DNA of 5,242 bases from assembly GCA_026387515.1 (NCBI GenBank), contig JAPLLP010000203.1:1-5242 (forward strand). The letters are read 5' to 3'. Every line of letters starts with the position of its first letter. Position 1 is the stretch's first letter. Of this stretch, positions 1-4,925 are shown piece by piece. The translations under genes and the position numbers were made by a program. The DNA comes from Candidatus Omnitrophota bacterium. GTDB lineage: Bacteria > Omnitrophota > Koll11 > Gygaellales > Profunditerraquicolaceae. Below the pieces are notes generated by a model. The model ran no database searches, had not been told where the DNA came from, and worked only from the letters and a program-made list of their open reading frames with translations.

Positions 1-1023
1 TACGTGTTCTTGGACTAAACCGTATTCCAGGTCGCTCAGCCGCCCGGGCTTGTTCAGTATATCTAAAGGGATACTGATCTTACCCAAATCATGGAGCTCT
101 CCTGCCAGGCGCATCCCCAATAGGCGGTCTTCGTCCCACCCTAAAGTCTTGGCGATTTTTTCGGCTATCACTGCCACATTGCGAGTATGACTAAAGGTGT
201 AGGGATCTCGCTGTTCCAAGGCCCTACCTAAAACATCAAGCGTATTGATCAGCATGGCCATGCGCTCGCGCTCCGTGTTGGCGTAAGCGGTCATATCGCG
301 CGTCACGCCCATGGTACCGATAACCTTTCCTGCCTTATCGTGCATGGGAATCTTGGTAGTAATCACCTGATTCCAAGTGCCGTTGGGAAGGATTGTGCGC
401 TCAATTTTACCAACTATGGGTTTGCCGGTAGAGAGCACGGAATTGTCGTCAGCAAACATCTTTTCTGCCTGCTCTTTAGGAAAAAAATCAAAGTCAGATT
501 TTCCTACGATCTGCCCTTGAGGCAATTTCATTCCCTCAGCATAAAACTTATTTACCTTGATGATGCGGTTTTTTAAATCCTTGAAATATATAGCATCCGG
601 TATGTGGTCCAGCAGGCCCTGCAGGTAATCCCGCTCCAGTGCCAGCTCCTCTTCCATCTTCTTGTGGCTCGACATATCTTCAATAATACCTTCAAGATAT
701 TCCTTGCTCCAGGCCTCTTTTACCAAGGTAGCGGTAATGGCGACCCAGATAGGCTCTTTAGATTTCTTACGCAGCAATACCTCAAAAAAGTTAACCTTGC
801 CCTGGCTTTTGATAGTATCGTAAAACCTTGCCCTATCTTCATTATTAAAAAACAAATCTTCCAGTTTCTCCCAAATGAATTCTTCCTTAGAAGAATACCC
901 TAACATCTGGACCAAAGTAGAATTGGTGATTATAAATCTGACTTCCGGCGATAGCCCGTATTTAAAAAGGCCTACGCCCAAATTGTCCATAGTGGCCGCA
1001 TTAAGGTAAAAAGTATCCCACAT
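1..1023 (-). CDS. PAS-PAS-HD-GYP signalling protein, putative c-di-GMP phosphodiesterase (3' end cut by window edge)
   Basis: An open frame of 341 codons runs from an ATG at 1023 to the window edge without a stop, so the C-terminus is missing. Two PAS-like sensor domains come first, at about residues 10-115 and 135-246. The second carries a PAS_4-like VGKSDFDFFPKE segment at 173-184, and a helical linker (about 118-136) joins them. The HD-GYP domain starts near residue 260: SHTRN with H279, then the metal-binding HDLGK at 311-315, NKPGRLS at 324-330, and a QEH with H340 that matches the next conserved metal ligand. The GYP motif itself would lie outside the window, so phosphodiesterase activity is inferred from the family. 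No signal peptide or membrane helix is visible, so it is probably cytoplasmic. The start is supported by an AGGAGAG ribosome-binding site 7 bases upstream. It has its own promoter after the CHAT gene but could also receive read-through. Confidence 0.93.
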   Translation of the reverse strand, partial: MWDTFYLNAATMDNLGVGLFKYGLSPEVRFIITNSTLVQMLGYSSKEEFIWEKLEDLFFNNEDRARFYDTIKSQGKVNFFEVLLRKKSKEPIWVAITATLVKEAWSKEYLEGIIEDMSSHKKMEEELALERDYLQGLLDHIPDAIYFKDLKNRIIKVNKFYAEGMKLPQGQIVGKSDFDFFPKEQAEKMFADDNSVLSTGKPIVGKIERTILPNGTWNQVITTKIPMHDKAGKVIGTMGVTRDMTAYANTERERMAMLINTLDVLGRALEQRDPYTFSHTRNVAVIAEKIAKTLGWDEDRLLGMRLAGELHDLGKISIPLDILNKPGRLSDLEYGLVQEHV

Positions 1024-1030
1024 CTTTTAG

Positions 1031-1037
1031 CTCTCCT
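1031..1037 (-). promoter_or_regulatory. Ribosome-binding site of the PAS-HD-GYP gene
   Basis: The minus strand reads AGGAGAG, a near-perfect Shine-Dalgarno sequence with 7 bases to the ATG at 1023. It fixes the start of the PAS-HD-GYP gene. It is much stronger than the sites in front of the sigma, ZAS and CHAT genes. Part of it lies in the loop and 3' arm of a possible 5-bp hairpin (1030-1045). Confidence 0.85.
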
Positions 1038-1048
1038 TTTAGAGCATT

Positions 1049-1057
1049 ATTATATCA
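1049..1057 (-). promoter_or_regulatory. Extended -10 promoter of the PAS-HD-GYP gene
   Basis: The minus strand reads TGATATAAT, a perfect extended -10 (TGnTATAAT), in the 61-base gap between the CHAT gene and the PAS-HD-GYP gene. The best -35 candidate at 17-bp spacing (CTATCC) is poor, as is usual for extended -10 promoters. The predicted start is near 1042, giving a leader of about 19 bases that contains the ribosome-binding site. It would let this gene be expressed independently of the sigma/ZAS/CHAT unit. Confidence 0.65.
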
Positions 1058-1061
1058 TTAA

Positions 1062-1071
1062 TCTTGCGCTT
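1062..1071. repeat. 10-bp element shared with the sigma-gene promoter (inverted copy)
   Basis: The minus strand reads AAGCGCAAGA, beginning 7 bp upstream of the -10 box of the PAS-HD-GYP promoter. The identical 10-mer lies on the plus strand at 4680-4689, 6 bp upstream of the sigma-gene -10 box, so the two copies point in opposite directions relative to transcription. With flanks included, 14 of 16 aligned positions agree. A shared operator is possible; with only two short copies, chance is not excluded. Confidence 0.4.
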
Positions 1072-1084
1072 GGATAGAGAAAAG

Positions 1085-3298
1085 TTAAGGGGCTTTTCCG
1101 TCAAGATCGCGTAGCGCCGACTTGATTTCCTGATAATAATAAGGATCAACCGAATAATAAATCTCCTGTGCGCGCCGGTAATATTCTCTGGCCTTATTTT
1201 TGCCGCCCATTTTGGCATAAAGCCGCCCCAAGTCATAACACGCTGCCGCCTCTTCCAACGGAGCTTTTAAACCATTACATATCGAGATAGCTTTATCCAA
1301 ATTAAACTCTGCCTCTTTTAAATTATCCATATCCATATAAAGCTCACCCAACATGGTATAATCGCTGGCCAGGCTCGGCATATCCCCTTGCGACTGGTCA
1401 ATAGCCAGGCCCTGGCGATAACAGTCCAAGGCCTTTGAATAGTCTTTATTGAAACCTTGTATCTCTCCCAGATTGAAATAATAATCGCTTAATTCGCTTT
1501 TAAGCTTTAGCTGCTTAAAGAGCTGGAAGCTCTTGCCATAGAAATCCGCGGCGGCAGAAAGATCATCTTTATTAATGTACACCAGGCCTATGTCAAAGTA
1601 ATCGCAGGCCAGTTGATAACGGTGAGAGGCGAAGTTTTTCCTCTCCCGGTTTATCTCGGAGCTTTTCATCAATAGCTCCAGGGCTTTATCATCCTGCCTT
1701 CTGTCAATATACCAGACTGCCAGTTTACGTAAGGCAATTGCCTCTCCCAATTTGTCCTTATTTTCCAGGCTTAATTTAATGGCCTTCTGATAGAAATCAA
1801 ATGCCTTCTGGTATTCACCCTGGCTTTGATAGAACCATCCGATCTTGGTATAGGCCGAGGCCAGGTTCTTTTTATCATTCTTTCTTTGACTGTGAAGCAT
1901 ATAATCAAAGTAACAATTCAAAGCCTCATTATTTTTCCCCAAACGCTTATAAGTATCCGCTATGATAGGATACGCCGCCAAAAACATGGGATCTTTTCTA
2001 ATAATGCTATTACTCAACTCTATGACCTGGCTATTCTTTCCCTGTTCAAATAACCTTGATGACCGGGAAAACGCAATATAGGTGGCGGGATTAACCGTAG
2101 GCAGATATATACGCAAGGCCAAAAACAAAGTTATAGAAATAAATGTGGGTACGAAAATCTTTGCCAGCCTGGCCCTAATTTTATTCCTGCGCTCTACAGA
2201 CGCTCCCTGCGTCTCATTGTTAGGCAAAGGATTAAAGGGGACAAAGACCGGATCGCCATAAAGAAGATAGCCTGCCCAGGATAAACGGGCGATACCATAT
2301 TCCTTGGCTACTTTCATACGAGCAAGGCGCAAGGATTCACCTACGGACTTGCCCTTAGTCAATAACGCATAGAAGGATTGGGCAAAGACAAGGCCGGCCT
2401 TATCTTCCAGTTCCCTTATGACTCCGATGTAATGCCTGACCCCGGAAAACAAAAAAGCTGAAGCCAAATTATAGGTGCTGACCTGATAATCTACCTTCAT
2501 ATTTAGAGAATTAACCTTGGCGGAAAAACAGGCATTTGAAAAGACAATTGATGGCAGCGGGGCGCTTTCACCTAGCGCCGCGATATCCCGTACTGACAGC
2601 CTCCCATCACGTAACAGCCATCCGGAATTATTTACATCCTCACTGTCAAATTCACAGTGGCCTGCGTAATGCACTATATCGTATTCCCGCAGATTCTTTT
2701 TTACATATAGCCTATCGATATCCGTAGACTTAAAATCTATCTGCACCTTATTTCTGATCCGATCAAACCTGTTTCTAATCTCTATCCCTTCCTGATAAGC
2801 TGAGGGCAAATCGGCGGTGGGATTAACCAGGATAAGCATTTTAAGCGCGGGCTGGGCACTGCGATAACGAACGGAATGGGATTCCTGCTTAGTCCTAAGA
2901 AGCCTGCCGATATTGAACTTAAGACACAAAAAATCCTTGCCGTCAAAAAGAAGCTCCCAGGGAATACCGATAAGCTCCTCGTCCAGCAAAAGCACCAAGG
3001 TCAGGTCTTGAGCCAAAACCAACCGTTCTCTTACCTTTCTGGCTAGGAGGTGTTCCCATAAAAGTTGGCCTGATTTTTTGAGTTGCTCAAGATAAACGGA
3101 ATTGGCTTCATTTTTTTTGTTGGCATTAACGAGGATAACCGCTATTTCTTGACAGAGACGGGCTATATCGCAAAAAGATACCTGATGCTGATGATAGTAG
3201 CGCAGAGTTGAAGCGGTTTCGCCCTGCTCAAATATGCTCATCCCCAGGGCATTATCCTGCTTCCATACCTCAAGAACCAAGGTATTGCTATCCGGCAT
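1085..3298 (-). CDS. Membrane-anchored CHAT (caspase-like) protease with C-terminal TPR domain
   Basis: A 737-residue protein in three parts. Residues about 90-355 form a CHAT domain: GIPWELLFDG at 111-120, YAGH with the predicted catalytic H214, SNACFSA with the predicted catalytic C257, and the domain-closing LLYGDP at 345-350. Both members of the Cys-His dyad are present; the residue after H214 is Cys rather than the usual Gly. A basic patch (RRNKIRAR, 370-377) precedes one hydrophobic helix at about 381-398, so the positive-inside rule puts CHAT in the cytoplasm. Residues about 404-730 are TPR repeats; equivalent positions fall at Y490, Y530, Y574, Q614, Y654 and Y694, mostly a 40-residue period like kinesin-light-chain-type TPRs. 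With no signal peptide and one helix, the TPR part is inferred to lie outside the cytoplasm. The gene begins 13 bases after the ZAS gene and is probably cotranscribed with it and the sigma gene. Its cleavage target is unknown; the ZAS protein is an obvious candidate by context. Confidence 0.93.
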   Translation of the reverse strand: MPDSNTLVLEVWKQDNALGMSIFEQGETASTLRYYHQHQVSFCDIARLCQEIAVILVNANKKNEANSVYLEQLKKSGQLLWEHLLARKVRERLVLAQDLTLVLLLDEELIGIPWELLFDGKDFLCLKFNIGRLLRTKQESHSVRYRSAQPALKMLILVNPTADLPSAYQEGIEIRNRFDRIRNKVQIDFKSTDIDRLYVKKNLREYDIVHYAGHCEFDSEDVNNSGWLLRDGRLSVRDIAALGESAPLPSIVFSNACFSAKVNSLNMKVDYQVSTYNLASAFLFSGVRHYIGVIRELEDKAGLVFAQSFYALLTKGKSVGESLRLARMKVAKEYGIARLSWAGYLLYGDPVFVPFNPLPNNETQGASVERRNKIRARLAKIFVPTFISITLFLALRIYLPTVNPATYIAFSRSSRLFEQGKNSQVIELSNSIIRKDPMFLAAYPIIADTYKRLGKNNEALNCYFDYMLHSQRKNDKKNLASAYTKIGWFYQSQGEYQKAFDFYQKAIKLSLENKDKLGEAIALRKLAVWYIDRRQDDKALELLMKSSEINRERKNFASHRYQLACDYFDIGLVYINKDDLSAAADFYGKSFQLFKQLKLKSELSDYYFNLGEIQGFNKDYSKALDCYRQGLAIDQSQGDMPSLASDYTMLGELYMDMDNLKEAEFNLDKAISICNGLKAPLEEAAACYDLGRLYAKMGGKNKAREYYRRAQEIYYSVDPYYYQEIKSALRDLDGKAP

Positions 3299-3309
3299 CG
3301 TATAACTTA

Positions 3310-3313
3310 TCCT
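3310..3313 (-). promoter_or_regulatory. Ribosome-binding site of the CHAT gene, overlapping the ZAS stop codon
   Basis: The minus strand reads TAGGA, in which TAG is the stop codon of the ZAS gene and AGGA is the only plausible Shine-Dalgarno for the CHAT gene, 11 bases before its ATG. The spacing is long and the site weak, so translation of CHAT may depend on ribosomes finishing the ZAS gene. Confidence 0.5.
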
Positions 3314-4016
3314 ATTTTTTTATATCTATTTTTACCGAGGCGAGCTTTTCTTGAAGGTTGGCTATCTCAATGGCATACCTGCCTAACGAAATATGTTCGA
3401 AAATCACCGTGCCGGTTTTAGCAAGATAAGACTCAAGCTCCGTCTCATCCCTCATTAGGGTAACCCTGAAGTCCTTAATGGGAAGCCCGGTCTTTTTATC
3501 TTTCACCGATACTGTAGCGTTAAACGAAGAATCGGCCTTATTCTCCACCTTTATCTCCACGCGCATACCGGCAAAATCCTTTAAAACAGTAACCTCATCT
3601 TTGAAATCTTTTATCTGCCGGCTGCGTAATACCGGAGCAGGTAATAACTCCTGCCCAAAGAGGACGTCTCCGGTAGTTTTGATGAGTTCCAGAAGGTTTC
3701 CTTTTACGCGCAATACTATTTCTAGCGGCTGGATATCGCTTGCCTGCGGCATGATATTTTTGGCGCGGCGAATTAATTCTGGCGGAACATCCGTTTCTTG
3801 CAACATGCCCGATCTAACATTCAGGGCGATCTTCTGAAGGCACTCCTGACAACTAACCAGATGCCGAAGCGTAACCTCATGTTCATGGATATCCAGTTTT
3901 CTATCCAGAAAACTGGCAAGCGCCTCTTCATCAGGATGCGACTCCGAAGACGCAGGATGCGACTTTTCCCATTTTTTATAAACCAGACTGACTATTTTTT
4001 CTAAAGTTTGCCGCAT
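3312..4016 (-). CDS. Putative soluble anti-sigma factor: ZAS (zf-HC2-like) zinc domain plus C-terminal beta-sandwich domain
   Basis: A 234-residue protein lying 21 bases downstream of the ECF sigma gene. The N-terminal part has the ZAS signature: HPDEEALASFLD at 27-38, then H52-x3-C56-x2-C59 (HLVSCQEC). With H27 as fourth ligand the spacing resembles the C/H...HxxxCxxC zinc site of RsrA-type anti-sigma factors. A linker of about 70-145 is followed by a strand-rich region of about 148-234. Its KKTGLPIKDFRVTL (174-187) and LGRYAIEIA (211-219) resemble the 'tG.Pl.g..V.L' and 'G.Y.i.v' positions of carboxypeptidase-regulatory/CNA-B-like sandwiches. No membrane helix or signal peptide is visible, so it should be cytoplasmic. 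The inferred role is binding and inhibiting the adjacent sigma factor. Alternatively it could be a scaffold linking sigma and CHAT proteins. The likely ribosome-binding site is AGAGG about 10 bases upstream of the ATG. Confidence 0.85.
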   Translation of the reverse strand: MRQTLEKIVSLVYKKWEKSHPASSESHPDEEALASFLDRKLDIHEHEVTLRHLVSCQECLQKIALNVRSGMLQETDVPPELIRRAKNIMPQASDIQPLEIVLRVKGNLLELIKTTGDVLFGQELLPAPVLRSRQIKDFKDEVTVLKDFAGMRVEIKVENKADSSFNATVSVKDKKTGLPIKDFRVTLMRDETELESYLAKTGTVIFEHISLGRYAIEIANLQEKLASVKIDIKK

Positions 4017-4037
4017 TGGCCTTAAACCTCTACCTTA

Positions 4038-4661
4038 TTAGACGGTGGAACCCGGAAAATCTAACGGGTATCCCTTGGACGAAAAACAGTCCCTTAGCCT
4101 GTTTAGAATGCGCGATTTTCGCATATCCACGGCCCCGCGGGAAATGCGCATCGCGACTTTTAATTCCTCAAGCGAAAAACCTTGGTCAATATGAAGCCTC
4201 AAGAAATATTTATCTTCATCACTAAGAATCTCTATGCACTCCGAAAGGTTTTGCAATTTTTCTTTATCTAGTAACTGTTCTTTAGCCGGCGGACCGTCAT
4301 GCTTAATCGTATCGGATAAAGAACCGCCCTCTTCGTTAGGCGCATCAAGCGATAAGAGCGGTTTCTGCCGGCGCGTAAAATCCAAAACATGGTTCACTGT
4401 CACCTGGCGCAACCAGCTAGAGAGCCGGCATCCGTTTTTGGCTTTATAGGTCGCTAATTTACGAAAATTATCTTGGGCTAGTATTAAGAATATTTCCTGG
4501 AAAAGGTCATCTATAGTTTCCTGGCCTATGCCAGAAAGACCTTTTAACTTTAAGACAGCATGAATAGAGCTGTATATGAGGCGGGAATACCTATCAACAA
4601 ACTGTTCCCAGGAGCGCTTGTCTTTACGGCAAAGCCTACTGACAAACTCCAGGTCATTCAT
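4038..4661 (-). CDS. ECF-type RNA polymerase sigma factor (sigma-70 family)
   Basis: A 207-residue protein with the two-domain ECF plan. Sigma region 2 spans about 5-99: EFVSRLCRKD at the start, the core-polymerase-binding DDLFQEIFLILAQ at 51-63, and the -10-reading part around LSSWLRQVTVNHVLDFTRRQ at 80-99. A linker (about 101-130) leads to region 4 at about 131-192, whose helix-turn-helix runs from FSLEEL (162-167) through ISRGAVDMRKSRILNRLR (173-190). It would direct RNA polymerase to a specific promoter set. The ATG is placed by the region 2.1 homology at the N-terminus. No Shine-Dalgarno precedes it; instead a TATAAT box ends 6 bases upstream, which predicts a leaderless message. It is followed closely by the ZAS and CHAT genes. 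No recognisable ECF-type GGAAC promoter lies upstream, so autoregulation is not evident. Confidence 0.95.
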   Translation of the reverse strand: MNDLEFVSRLCRKDKRSWEQFVDRYSRLIYSSIHAVLKLKGLSGIGQETIDDLFQEIFLILAQDNFRKLATYKAKNGCRLSSWLRQVTVNHVLDFTRRQKPLLSLDAPNEEGGSLSDTIKHDGPPAKEQLLDKEKLQNLSECIEILSDEDKYFLRLHIDQGFSLEELKVAMRISRGAVDMRKSRILNRLRDCFSSKGYPLDFPGSTV

Positions 4662-4667
4662 GTGCGT

Positions 4668-4695
4668 ATTATACCATCGAAGCGCAAGAAGTAAA
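4668..4695 (-). promoter_or_regulatory. Promoter of the sigma/ZAS/CHAT unit: TTTACT -16 bp- TATAAT with extended -10
   Basis: On the minus strand the -10 box TATAAT is at 4673-4668 and is preceded by TGG, giving a perfect extended -10 (TGGTATAAT). TTTACT at 4695-4690 matches four of six -35 positions with a 16-bp spacer. Only 6 bases separate the -10 box from the sigma-gene ATG, so the usual start site 7 bases downstream is the A of that ATG. It looks like a housekeeping-sigma promoter, and sits in the 42-base gap after the small membrane protein gene. Confidence 0.75.
4680..4689. repeat. 10-bp element shared with the PAS-HD-GYP promoter (inverted copy)
   Basis: The plus strand reads AAGCGCAAGA, inside the -35/-10 spacer of the sigma promoter. 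It is the exact reverse-oriented twin of the element at 1062-1071. Its position in the spacer would suit a repressor or a spacer-binding activator. Related GCGCAAG and GCGCTT strings also occur inside coding regions (near 2326 and 4613), so the match alone is not decisive. Confidence 0.4.
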
Positions 4696-4703
4696 ACGAA
4701 AAG

Positions 4704-4925
4704 CTAATCCTCGGATTTTATCTCCCGCCCTTGCACATCTATCACTTCTTGGTGTTTTTGCCTGCGGCTAAACCCGGTTATTCTCTTTATTATAACCTTC
4801 CAGGTTAAAATAAAAGCCAGGATCAACCCTAGTTCAAGCACAGCCCAATACAAAGGACGCAGAAACATCCATCCGAAAAACAGGTTAAATATTATTAAAA
4901 ACGGTAGGAGGCAGCCGAACTGCAC
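4704..4925 (-). CDS. Small two-helix membrane protein of unknown function
   Basis: A 73-residue protein that I do not recognise. Two hydrophobic segments, about residues 3-21 and 25-46, are separated by a short turn (LRPL). A basic stretch follows (KRITGFSRRQKH, 47-58), then a charged tail. This predicts an inner-membrane hairpin with both ends in the cytoplasm. The start is GTG, placed directly after the TAA of the upstream coiled-coil gene, with GGAG 8 bases before it, so the two genes are almost certainly cotranslated. The sigma promoter begins just downstream. No terminator is visible between this gene and the sigma gene, so read-through into the sigma unit is possible. A role as membrane partner of the coiled-coil protein is inference from context. 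Confidence 0.75.
   Translation of the reverse strand: MQFGCLLPFLIIFNLFFGWMFLRPLYWAVLELGLILAFILTWKVIIKRITGFSRRQKHQEVIDVQGREIKSED

Noticed and set aside
340..903. Plus-strand open frames (340-576 and 604-903) over the first kilobase
   Set aside because: They lie antisense to the continuous PAS-PAS-HD-GYP frame, which has clear domain motifs. Their translations show no recognisable domain.
1039..1236. Minus-strand 65-residue open frame overlapping the end of the CHAT gene
   Set aside because: It is in another frame of the TPR coding region, has a very basic, unconvincing translation, and lacks a ribosome-binding site.
4016..4449. Plus-strand open frames over the sigma gene
   Set aside because: They are antisense shadows of a well-supported ECF sigma frame, with no domain-like content or ribosome-binding site.
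4038..4703. An ECF-type autoregulatory promoter (GGAAC-like -35) for the sigma unit
   Set aside because: No GGAAC-like -35 with a suitable -10 is found in the 42-base gap upstream of the sigma gene. The visible promoter is of housekeeping type.
4706..4717. Inverted repeat AATCC-GA-GGATT followed by TTTT at the end of the small membrane protein gene, as a terminator
   Set aside because: The stem is at most 4-5 bp with a 2-4 base loop and few G-C pairs, and the T run is interrupted. It is not a convincing intrinsic terminator.
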